Source: Simplicispira suum (GTDB taxonomy: Bacteria; Pseudomonadota; Gammaproteobacteria; Burkholderiales; Burkholderiaceae_C). Taken from it: a stretch of DNA of 64,000 nt. The DNA lies in NCBI RefSeq assembly GCF_003008595.1, contig NZ_CP027669.1:1302001-1366000 (forward strand). The letters run 5' to 3'. This document shows, piece by piece, positions 57,190-64,000 of the stretch; the first letter of the stretch is position 1, and every line of letters begins with the position of its first letter. The position numbers were made by a program, and so were the translations under genes. The notes under the pieces are model-generated. The model was given only the letters and a program-made list of their open reading frames with translations. It searched no databases and had not been told where the DNA came from.

Positions 57190-58608
57190 ATGAAAAAACT
57201 GCTTGTTTCTCTCTTGCTGGGGCTGGGCGCTTTGACGCTGGGCCCGCTGGCCCTGGCCCAGACCCCGGCGGCCAGCGAAGCGGTGTCCAGCGCGCCTGCG
57301 ACGGCCCCTGATGCCACGCCGGCTGCGGTGGCTGCTGCGGCGCTGGCGGCCGAAGCGGCGCCCGCCGCAGCCCCCGCACCCAAGCTCGACTCGGGCGACA
57401 CCGCCTGGATGCTCACTTCTACCCTGCTCGTCATCCTGATGGTGATTCCGGGCCTGGCACTGTTCTATGGCGGCCTGGCGCGCTCGAAGAACATGCTCTC
57501 GGTGCTGGTGCAGGTGTTCGTGATCTTCGCGCTCATCACCGTGCTCTGGGCGATTTACGGTTACAGCCTGGCCTTTGGCGGCGAGGGGCAGTTCTACGGT
57601 GGGTTCGACAAGCTGTTCTTGAAGGGCATCGCTCCCGACACGCTCTCAGGCATGTTGCCGACCATCCCTGAATATGTGTTCGTCGCCTTCCAGTCCACCT
57701 TTGCCGCCATCACGGTGGCGCTGATCGTCGGCTCGTTTGCCGAGCGCATCAAGTTCGCTGCCGTGCTGATCTTCGCGGTGCTGTGGTTCACGCTGAGCTA
57801 CATCCCCATGGCGCACATGGTCTGGGGCGGTGGTCTGCTGGGCAAAGACGGTGCGCTGGACTTTGCCGGTGGCACCGTGGTGCACATCAACGCCGGCATG
57901 GCCGGCCTGGTGGGCGCCTACATGGTCGGCAAGCGCGTGGGCTTTGGCAAAGAGGCGCTGACGCCGCACAGCCTGACGCTGACCATGGTGGGCGCGTCGC
58001 TGCTGTGGGTGGGCTGGTTTGGCTTCAACGCGGGGTCTGCCGGCGCGGCCAATGGCTCGGCGGGCCTGGCCTTTATCAACACCACGCTGGCGACGGGCGC
58101 GGCCACGCTGTCCTGGCTGGCCGGTGAGATGCTGCACAAGGGCAAGGCCTCCATGCTGGGCGCGGCCTCGGGCGCGGTGGCCGGGCTGGTGGCGGTCACG
58201 CCGGCGGCGGGCTTCGTCGGCCCGATGGGTTCCATCGTGCTGGGTCTGCTTGCCGGCCTGGTCTGCCTGTGGGGCGTGGGCGGCCTGAAGAAGATGCTGG
58301 GCGCGGACGACGCATTTGACGTGTTTGGCGTGCACGGGGTGGGCGGCATCGTCGGCGCCATCCTGACCGGCGTGTTTGCCTCGCAAGGCCTGGGCGGCAC
58401 GGGCGGTTTGAGCCCGGACACCTACGCCATGGGCGCGCAGGTATGGGTGCAGTGCAAGAGCGTGCTGGTGACGCTGGTGTGGTCGGGTGTGGCCGCCTTC
58501 ATCAGCTACAAGATCGCCGATCTCCTGGTGGGTCTGCGGGTCACGGAAGAGGCCGAGCGCGAGGGCCTGGATATCACTTCGCACGGCGAGACGGCGTACA
58601 GCCGCTGA
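57190..58608 (+). CDS. amtB: Ammonium transporter AmtB
   Basis: Amt/MEP channel of 472 aa. A signal peptide and an Ala/Pro-rich periplasmic linker (about 25-60) precede 11 TMs. The twin histidines are in GTVVHINAG and DVFGVHGVGG; GLALFYGGLARSKN is the family start of TM1. It imports ammonium under nitrogen limitation and is gated by GlnK. The Ala/Pro linker is longer than in E. coli AmtB. A terminator follows the stop. Confidence 0.95.
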   Translation: MKKLLVSLLLGLGALTLGPLALAQTPAASEAVSSAPATAPDATPAAVAAAALAAEAAPAAAPAPKLDSGDTAWMLTSTLLVILMVIPGLALFYGGLARSKNMLSVLVQVFVIFALITVLWAIYGYSLAFGGEGQFYGGFDKLFLKGIAPDTLSGMLPTIPEYVFVAFQSTFAAITVALIVGSFAERIKFAAVLIFAVLWFTLSYIPMAHMVWGGGLLGKDGALDFAGGTVVHINAGMAGLVGAYMVGKRVGFGKEALTPHSLTLTMVGASLLWVGWFGFNAGSAGAANGSAGLAFINTTLATGAATLSWLAGEMLHKGKASMLGAASGAVAGLVAVTPAAGFVGPMGSIVLGLLAGLVCLWGVGGLKKMLGADDAFDVFGVHGVGGIVGAILTGVFASQGLGGTGGLSPDTYAMGAQVWVQCKSVLVTLVWSGVAAFISYKIADLLVGLRVTEEAEREGLDITSHGETAYSR

Positions 58609-58636
58609 ACACGGCGCCGGGTTTTGGGCGCACGCT

Positions 58637-58665
58637 AAGCCCGCCTTTCGAGGCGGGCTTTTTTT
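58637..58665 (+). terminator. Rho-independent terminator of the amtB operon
   Basis: AAGCCCGCC-TTTCGA-GGCGGGCTT followed by TTTTT. Lies 29 bp after the amtB stop. Confidence 0.92.
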
Positions 58666-58720
58666 GCGCGCGGGCCTGCGGGGAATAATGGACCGATCCA
58701 CAGCATGAAGGAGATCGGCC

Positions 58721-59677
58721 ATGGCATGGCGCGCATTGGGCAGCCACATTTGCGAACTGGGTGAATCGCCGTTCTGGCAAGCTTCCGAGAACCGGCTGTA
58801 CTGGGTCGACATTGCCGGCCGCGCAGCCCTGCGCGCCGACGCAGCCACCGGTGCCACCGAGCGCTGGTCGCTGCCCGCCGAGCCCGGCTGCATGGCCCCG
58901 GCGCGCACGGCGGGCAAGCCCGATGGCTGGGTGCTGGCGCTGCGCAGCGGCATCTACCGCGCCCGGACCTGGGGCGGCGAACTGGTGCGCATCGCCACGC
59001 TCCCGTACGACCCGGCGCACGAGCGTGCCAACGACGGCAAGTGCGATCCGCTGGGGCGCTTTTGGGTCGGCACGCGCGACGAGTGCCCAGGCGGGAACGC
59101 GGCAGGCATGTACTGCATCGATGCACGGGGCAACCCGGCGAAGGTACAGAAAATGTGGGACGGTGCGGGCACGCTCAACGGTCTGGCCTGGTCGCCCGAG
59201 CCCGACACCCTGTACAGCGCCGACACGCCCACCCACCGCATCGAGGTGCGCGACTGGAGCGCTGCCGGCAACCGCCTGGGGCCGCCGCGCACGCTGCACC
59301 AGTTCCCGCTCAAGCCCGCGCACTGGCAACCGGGCGAAACCGGCTACGGGGGCCGGCCGGACGGCGCAGCGGTAGACATGGAGGGCAACTACTGGTGCGC
59401 GATGTACGAGGGCGGCCGCGTGCTGCAACTCTCGCCCGGCGGTGAGGTACTGCAGGAGATCGCCACCCCCGCCGCCTGTCCCACCATGGTCTGCCTGGGC
59501 GGCCCCGAGCGGCGCACGCTGTTGGTCACCACCGCGCGCCACGGGCGCCCTGCCGTCGAGCTGGAGCGCACGCCCCTGGCAGGCTGCGTGCTGGTGCTGC
59601 AGGCGCCGGTGGCGGTGCCGGGCTTGGCGGTGAACAGCTTTGAGGAAGCTGCGTGGACCGGGGGCAGCAATGCGTGA
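58721..59677 (+). CDS. SMP-30/gluconolactonase-family lactonase
   Basis: Six-bladed beta-propeller protein of 318 aa with GGAGAT before the start. The metal-site residues are visible: Glu in LGESPFW, Asn in ERANDGKCDPLGRFWVGT, Asn in TLNGLAWS and Asp in GGRPDGAAVD. It should hydrolyse a sugar lactone in the cytoplasm, as no signal peptide is seen. Nothing around it points to the substrate. Confidence 0.9.
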   Translation: MAWRALGSHICELGESPFWQASENRLYWVDIAGRAALRADAATGATERWSLPAEPGCMAPARTAGKPDGWVLALRSGIYRARTWGGELVRIATLPYDPAHERANDGKCDPLGRFWVGTRDECPGGNAAGMYCIDARGNPAKVQKMWDGAGTLNGLAWSPEPDTLYSADTPTHRIEVRDWSAAGNRLGPPRTLHQFPLKPAHWQPGETGYGGRPDGAAVDMEGNYWCAMYEGGRVLQLSPGGEVLQEIATPAACPTMVCLGGPERRTLLVTTARHGRPAVELERTPLAGCVLVLQAPVAVPGLAVNSFEEAAWTGGSNA

Positions 59678-59679
59678 AT

Positions 59680-59748
59680 CATCAAAAATGATAGCTTCTA
59701 ACGCAATGCCAATAAGCGCTAGAGCCCATTTTTACTTGATTTTTCAGC
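59680..59748. repeat. Dispersed palindromic repeat, copy 9
   Basis: The segment 'gatagcttctaacgcaatgccaataagcgctagagccc' keeps the right arm TAAGCGCT; the left arm is mutated. It lies between the lactonase and the small unknown gene. Confidence 0.6.
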
Positions 59749-59788
59749 CAGCAGGAGACAAGCTCCCTTGTTTCGCGGAGCGCTTGCC

Positions 59789-60025
59789 ATGGCGAGCCTG
59801 ACACTGCACCCGGTCAACGAAGGTGTGGTGGCGGTCCACCTGGCGAGCGGCGAACCGGTGGGCCACCTCAAACGCATCGGCGGACTCTGGAAATTCAAGG
59901 CCATGGGCTACGAAGACGGCAGCCTGGTGCCTGGCGGCGGCCCCCTGACCGCGCAGCACAACCGCACGTTCGCCGAACTCGACGCCGCCGCCATCGGCGC
60001 GGCGCTGCTGTCGGGTTCCGAGTAG
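59789..60025 (+). CDS. Small protein of unknown function
   Basis: Protein of 78 aa; GGAGCG lies before the ATG, while a TTG seven codons earlier would lengthen it. It reads as a compact alpha/beta domain (LHPVNEGVVAVHLASGEPVG, LWKFKAMGYEDG) with no signal, TM or Cys. No family recognised; G+C and codon use match the chromosome, which supports a real gene. Confidence 0.6.
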   Translation: MASLTLHPVNEGVVAVHLASGEPVGHLKRIGGLWKFKAMGYEDGSLVPGGGPLTAQHNRTFAELDAAAIGAALLSGSE

Positions 60026-60370
60026 TCGGGCAACATGGCGGGGGAAGGACGCACGGATTTGGATGAAAGATGGAACTTGGTTGATCTGCCCGCCAGCACA
60101 GCCGGCGCTTGCCTACAGGCGGGCCGCTGGCGTTGGGATGTGATGCTGCCCATGCCTTGCCTGCCTGCCCATGCCATGCCAGCTGACCCGCACGCAGCTT
60201 CGCCATTGGCGTGCGCGCGCGCCGGGGGCCCACCCACATTGACCCCGCGAACGGGGCGTCCGATACTGAATCGGGCGGCCAGCGGGCCCCGTCGATTCTT
60301 CTCAGGCCCCCTCTTCAAGCGAATAGCCATCTCAAGCTTCAACCACCGTCCCCGCATCCGCTGGCACAGC
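60026..60370. other. 345-bp non-coding gap before the solute-binding gene
   Basis: An open frame continues upstream of the binding protein through this gap but reads as a low-quality Pro/Arg/Ala-rich sequence. Only the candidate promoter at 60239-60267 is recognised. Confidence 0.45.
60239..60267 (+). promoter_or_regulatory. Candidate sigma-70 promoter
   Basis: TTGACC and GATACT are separated by 17 bp; five and four of six consensus matches. It precedes the binding protein-diguanylate cyclase pair. Confidence 0.45.
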
Positions 60371-61105
60371 ATGGCCTGCCTTGCCGCCCTCTGGTGTTGC
60401 GGCGTGGTCCATGCCGCCAGCGACAGCGCGGTGCGCATCCTCACCGAGGAATACCCACCGTACAACTACACTGAGCAAGGAAAAATCACCGGCCTGAGCA
60501 CCGAAGTGGTCGAAGCGGTGCTGGGCGAACTGAAGATGCGCGGCGATTTCCAGTCCCTTCCCTGGGCGCGCGCCTACGAAATTGCGCGCAGCACGCCCGA
60601 CGTGCTGATCTACAGCATTGGCCGCACGCCCGAGCGCGACAGGTTGTTCAAATGGGTGGGCGTCATCGCAACGACGAACTACTACCTGTTCGGCCGGCCG
60701 GGCAAGACGTACAAGGTCGATTCGCTCGAAGCTGCCAAGCAGTACCGCATTGCCACCGTCAACGAGGACGTGGGCGAACAGTTCCTGCTGGCTCGCGGTT
60801 TTGTCAAAGGCCAGAACCTGCAGCCCAGCGTGAAATACGAGCAGAACTACGAAAAGCTCAAACTGGGGCGGGTCGACCTTTGGATCATGGACGAGCTGAC
60901 CGCCAGCTACCTGGCACGCCAGGCGGGCGACGACCCGGCGAAAACCCTGGTTCGGGTCTACCGCATTCCCGAACTCACCAACGACGCGTCGTATATGGCT
61001 TTTGGCACGCAGACATCCGACGCCACCGTGGAAAAATTCCGCCGCGCACTCGAACGCGTCAAGCAAAGCGGTCGCTACGAGCAGTTGCAGCGCCAATGGC
61101 AATGA
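60371..61105 (+). CDS. Periplasmic solute-binding protein, family 3 type
   Basis: Binding protein of 244 aa. The ATG used gives a short signal-like stretch MACLAALWCCGVVHAAS; basic residues just upstream (RPRIRW) suggest the true start may be earlier at a rare codon. The mature protein begins VRILTEEYPPYNYTEQGKI, the amino-acid-binding SBP_bac_3 pattern, followed by the DRLFKWVGVIATTNYYL hinge strand. There is no permease or ATPase nearby. Its stop overlaps the diguanylate cyclase start, so it probably acts as a ligand sensor feeding into that protein. Confidence 0.82.
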   Translation: MACLAALWCCGVVHAASDSAVRILTEEYPPYNYTEQGKITGLSTEVVEAVLGELKMRGDFQSLPWARAYEIARSTPDVLIYSIGRTPERDRLFKWVGVIATTNYYLFGRPGKTYKVDSLEAAKQYRIATVNEDVGEQFLLARGFVKGQNLQPSVKYEQNYEKLKLGRVDLWIMDELTASYLARQAGDDPAKTLVRVYRIPELTNDASYMAFGTQTSDATVEKFRRALERVKQSGRYEQLQRQWQ

Positions 61106-62472
61106 GCCCCCCGCAGGGAAGCACTGTGCCCGCGCCGGCGGTGGCCCCGCTGCCGCTGGCACCAGCGGGGCGCCAGCACTCCCTCGGCTGGCGCCTGGTG
61201 TGGACGACGCTGATCTTTTGCGTCTTTTTCATTCTGGTGTCGGTTGCGGCGCTGACCTGGACGGCGTGGAACGCGGGCGTGGAGCGGATGGACGCAGAGC
61301 TGGCGCAAATCGAACAGATCTACAGCGGCACCCTGTCCAAGGCGATATGGGAACTCGACCGCGAGGCGCTGCAGGCGCACGTGCAAAGCGTGCGCAAAGT
61401 GCCTGCCGTGGGAAGCATCTCGGTGCAGGTGGCGTTGGCAAATCGGCCCACGGAGGTGTTTGAAGCCTCGCGCACCGGCTGGACCGGGCCGGGGCGCGCA
61501 CCCACCCGCCATTTGGTCCTGAGCTACGAGCCCTATCCCGGCGCGCACGAAACCGTGGGCGAACTGGTTTTGCAGGGCAACGAGCACGTGCTGTGGCAGC
61601 AGTTGCGCAGGCAGTTGGCCACCATCGTGGCAGCGCAGTTGCTGCAGTCGCTGATGCTTGCCGGGCTCATCATGCTGGTATTTCACCGCATGGTCACGGT
61701 GCATGTGCGACGCATTGCAGAGCATCTGGCCAGAATGGGGCCCGGAAACCTCAGCCTGCAGTTGCAGCTGGAGCGCCCGCGCCGCCGCCGCGACGAACTG
61801 ACCCAGCTCGAATCCGGCGTCAACCAGTTGCAGGCCAGCCTGGCCGTGCACCTGGAGAGCCAGCGGCGCTACGAGCAAGAGCTGGCCGCCCACCGCGACG
61901 ATCTGGCTCGGCTCGTCGCCGAGCGCACGGCGGAACTCGAGTCGGCGAATGCACGCCTGCAAAGCCTGGCCCGCACCGACACCTTGACCGGCCTGCCCAA
62001 CCGAAGGCATTTCGACGAGACCCAGACCATGGAACTGCGCCGCGCCCGGCGCAGCAGCCAGCGCCTGGCCCTGCTGGTTTGCGACATCGACAGCTTCAAG
62101 GACTACAACGACCACTACGGCCACGCCATGGGCGACCGCTGCCTGAGCGCGGTGGCCCAGGCGCTCAAGACCCACCTGGTGCGCGCAGGCGACCTGGTGG
62201 CGCGCATCGGCGGCGAAGAGTTTGGCGTCATCCTGCCCAACACCGACCGGCTGGGCGCCCAGTTGCTGGCCGAGCGCCTGGTGAAGGCCGTGGCCGACTG
62301 CGGCATCGCGCACGCACACTCGCCCGCCGCGCGCGTGGTGACCATCAGTGTAGGCCTGGCCGTGCTCCACCCCGACAGCGACGACGATTTTGACGCCCTG
62401 TTCCAGCGCGCAGACGCGGCGCTGTACCGCGCCAAAGCCGCCGGGCGCAACCAGGTGGCCGGGCTGGACTAG
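61102..62472 (+). CDS. Membrane diguanylate cyclase (GGDEF)
   Basis: Protein of 456 aa starting at the ATGA overlap with the binding-protein gene. TM1 (about 30-52), a periplasmic sensor loop of about 120 residues, TM2 (about 170-190), HAMP-like region and coiled coil precede the GGDEF domain at the C terminus. The active site is ARIGGEEFGVILP and the I-site RAGD is five residues upstream, as for active, feedback-inhibited cyclases. The coupled periplasmic binding protein is a likely input for the sensor loop. Confidence 0.9.
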   Translation: MSPPQGSTVPAPAVAPLPLAPAGRQHSLGWRLVWTTLIFCVFFILVSVAALTWTAWNAGVERMDAELAQIEQIYSGTLSKAIWELDREALQAHVQSVRKVPAVGSISVQVALANRPTEVFEASRTGWTGPGRAPTRHLVLSYEPYPGAHETVGELVLQGNEHVLWQQLRRQLATIVAAQLLQSLMLAGLIMLVFHRMVTVHVRRIAEHLARMGPGNLSLQLQLERPRRRRDELTQLESGVNQLQASLAVHLESQRRYEQELAAHRDDLARLVAERTAELESANARLQSLARTDTLTGLPNRRHFDETQTMELRRARRSSQRLALLVCDIDSFKDYNDHYGHAMGDRCLSAVAQALKTHLVRAGDLVARIGGEEFGVILPNTDRLGAQLLAERLVKAVADCGIAHAHSPAARVVTISVGLAVLHPDSDDDFDALFQRADAALYRAKAAGRNQVAGLD

Positions 62473-62626
62473 GGCCCAAGCCCCCGGCAAGGGCGCAGCG
62501 CACCATGAAACGCCGGCCATAAAAGGCTGCTCATCCGGATAGGCACGGATGCGCAGCATCGCGCTCACGCCCTGCGTGCAGAAAATTCACGCGGCACCTG
62601 CGGACACCGGCTTACCATCCTTGCCC

Positions 62627-63733
62627 ATGGACAGCATGCTCTCAACCTTCGCCGACCGCGTGCGCGCCGCCGCCGCCGACCAGACCCCTTTGCGCATCCG
62701 TGGCGGGGGCAGCAAGGATTTTCTTGCCGGCGCAGACCCCGGCGGCGAGTGGCTTGATATGCGCCCGCTCGCCGGCATCGTCAGCTACGAGCCGAGCGAA
62801 CTGGTGATCACCGCCCGCGCCGGCACACCGCTGGCCGAGCTGGAGGCGGCCCTCGCCGAGCAAAACCAGTGCCTGCCCTTCGAGCCGCCGCACTTTGGCC
62901 CCGGCGCCACCGTGGGCGGCATGGTGGCGGCGGGGCTGTCGGGCCCGGCGCGCGCCAGCGTGGGCGCGGTGCGCGACTACATGCTGGGCGTGTCCATCAT
63001 CAACGGCCGGGGCGAACCGCTGATCTTTGGCGGCCAGGTGATGAAGAACGTCGCCGGCTACGACGTCTCCCGCCTGATGGCCGGCAGTTGGGGCGAACTC
63101 GGGGTCATCACCGGTGTCAGCCTCAAGGTCTTGCCGGTGGCGCTTGCCGAGGCCACGCTGGCATTTGAATGCGGCCAGGCCGAGGCGCTGGACCGCCTCA
63201 ATGCCTGGGGTGGCCAGCCGCTGCCGCTGAACGCCAGCTGCTGGGTCGAAGACCAGGGCTCGGGGCGCCTGTACCTGCGGCTGCGCGGCGCCGTGGCCGC
63301 CGTGGAAGCGGCCTGCCGCAGCATGGGCGGCGAGCGCCAGACCAGCGCCAGCGTACCCGCCGACTGGCAGGATTGCCGCGAGCAGCGCCTGCCCTGGTTT
63401 GCACAGCGCGCACCCCAGCTCGCGCTGTGGCGTTTGTCGCTGCCGCAGACGGCGCCGGTGCTGGCCCTGCCGCCTGGGGTTGCAGCGCCGCTCGTCGAAT
63501 GGCATGGCGCGCTGCGCTGGGTGCAGGCGGAAAGCCAGCACGGCGCAGCGCTGCAGGAACTGGCGCGCAGTGTGGGCGGAAGCGCTTCAGTATTTGTAGC
63601 TGCCGACGCAGATGCATCAAGCGCTGGAGGCACTTTTAGTCAAATTTCTCCGGCTTTGCAGAAGATCCACGCCCGGCTGCGCGCCGCATTCGACCCGGTT
63701 GGCATCTTCCAGCCCAGCCGGATCGGCAGGTAG
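62627..63733 (+). CDS. glcE: Glycolate oxidase FAD-binding subunit GlcE
   Basis: FAD-binding PCMH-type protein of 368 aa. The N-terminal half has IRGGGSKDFLAG, then SYEPSELVITARAGTPLAELE and FGPGATVGGMVAAGLSGPARA, the GlcE/FAD_binding_4 signatures. The C-terminal PVGIFQPSR motif is typical of GlcE. It forms glycolate oxidase with GlcD and GlcF, but neither lies adjacent here. Near the C terminus the codons for VAADADASSAGGTFSQIS come from the dispersed repeat (copy 10), read in frame. A later ATG at 62636 is an alternative start. Confidence 0.9.
   Translation: MDSMLSTFADRVRAAAADQTPLRIRGGGSKDFLAGADPGGEWLDMRPLAGIVSYEPSELVITARAGTPLAELEAALAEQNQCLPFEPPHFGPGATVGGMVAAGLSGPARASVGAVRDYMLGVSIINGRGEPLIFGGQVMKNVAGYDVSRLMAGSWGELGVITGVSLKVLPVALAEATLAFECGQAEALDRLNAWGGQPLPLNASCWVEDQGSGRLYLRLRGAVAAVEAACRSMGGERQTSASVPADWQDCREQRLPWFAQRAPQLALWRLSLPQTAPVLALPPGVAAPLVEWHGALRWVQAESQHGAALQELARSVGGSASVFVAADADASSAGGTFSQISPALQKIHARLRAAFDPVGIFQPSRIGR
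63589..63645. repeat. Dispersed palindromic repeat, copy 10, inside glcE
   Basis: 'ttgtagctgccgacgcagatgc' and 'atcaagcgctggaggcact' keep the flanks 'tagctgc' and 'agcgctggaggc' of the repeat. It is read in frame in glcE, unlike all other copies, which are intergenic. Confidence 0.65.
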
Positions 63734-63741
63734 GAAGCGCC

Positions 63742-64000
63742 GTGCGCCGCTTTCGCCATCTCACCGACCAGCACCGCACAGGCACGCAGAACCGGCGTCT
63801 GGGCCTGATGCTGGCTTTCAACGCGGGTTCGATCAACGCCGGAGGTTTTCTCTTGGTGGGGCTCTACACCTCGCACATGACGGGCTTTGTCTCCATGCTG
63901 GCCGACAACCTCGTGCTGGGCAACACCGTACTGATGCTGGGCGCAGTCGGCGCCTTGCTGGCTTTCATCAGCGGCGCCGCACTGACCGCCATTTTGGTCA
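63742..64000 (+). CDS. DUF1275 (YoaK-like) membrane protein, 5' part
   Basis: Partial protein of 86 codons starting at GTG, cut by the window edge. The sequence LAFNAGSINAGGFLLVG and YTSHMTGFVSMLADNLVLGN is the DUF1275 hallmark, followed by a second helix. It is a multipass inner-membrane protein of unknown function. It begins 8 bp after glcE, where glcF would normally be expected. Confidence 0.8.
   Translation, partial: MRRFRHLTDQHRTGTQNRRLGLMLAFNAGSINAGGFLLVGLYTSHMTGFVSMLADNLVLGNTVLMLGAVGALLAFISGAALTAILV

Overview
This looks like a chromosomal window from a betaproteobacterium of the Comamonadaceae (Burkholderiales). It is G+C-rich and densely packed, with many ATGA start/stop overlaps. 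It carries a Bug-type tricarboxylate transporter, ProQ, ComM and a SQR/DUF302 locus. At least nine copies of a short intergenic repeat, built on AGCGCTTA-N5-TAAGCGCT flanked by 'tagct' and 'ggct', are scattered through it. The lifestyle suggested is a facultatively anaerobic, metabolically flexible heterotroph that makes ubiquinone without oxygen, oxidises sulfide and probably handles nitric oxide. No rRNA, intact tRNA, CRISPR array or complete insertion sequence was found.

Layout. 0.1-6.6 kb: TctDE two-component system and TctCBA tripartite transporter, with an AbrB-family membrane protein directly downstream. 6.7-8.8 kb: alpha/beta hydrolase and an MFS carrier. 9.0-15.8 kb: oxygen-independent ubiquinone genes ubiU-ubiV-ubiT, a DGC-domain zinc protein, ubiX and ubiD, with one MFS gene on the opposite strand and an FNR-like box upstream of ubiU. 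15.8-20.2 kb: NarL-type regulator with a hybrid kinase, three small exported unknown proteins and a 107-bp MITE-like inverted repeat. 20.3 kb: a 41-codon relic of a second ubiD.

20.4-30.2 kb is the most striking part: a nine-gene minus-strand operon. It encodes a 51-aa membrane peptide, a CuA subunit II, a heme-copper subunit I that lacks the cross-linking tyrosine, CtaB, SCO/SenC, a cytochrome b-2[4Fe-4S]-MvhD fusion, an unknown anchored protein, a second and very divergent heme-copper subunit I, and a cytochrome b-[2Fe-2S]-flavin reductase fusion. I read it as a candidate nitric-oxide-reductase-like or alternative respiratory system with quinone and NAD(P)H or ferredoxin-type electron-entry modules. 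A divergent CtaA-like gene beside it is frameshifted.

31.4-34.8 kb: acyl-CoA dehydrogenase, a diguanylate cyclase and a TetR regulator with its operator. 34.8-39.9 kb: a MacAB/DevBCA-like ABC efflux system with its own outer-membrane lipoprotein. 40.0-46.2 kb: an RND efflux system (the pump gene has an N-terminal frameshift), an AhpD-like protein and a TolC-like protein. 46.3-49.2 kb: type I sulfide:quinone oxidoreductase, DUF302 protein and a second SQR-like flavoprotein. 49.2-52.4 kb: an AT-rich island with one PD-(D/E)XK-NTPase gene, a candidate defence gene. 52.4-55.9 kb: a dispersed structured repeat, ProQ, a Gln/Ser-rich small protein and ComM. 56.0-58.6 kb: torF-glnK-amtB behind a canonical sigma-54 promoter. 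58.7-64.0 kb: SMP-30 lactonase, a small unknown protein, a solute-binding protein coupled to a diguanylate cyclase, glcE (with the dispersed repeat inserted in frame), and the start of a DUF1275 membrane protein cut by the window edge.
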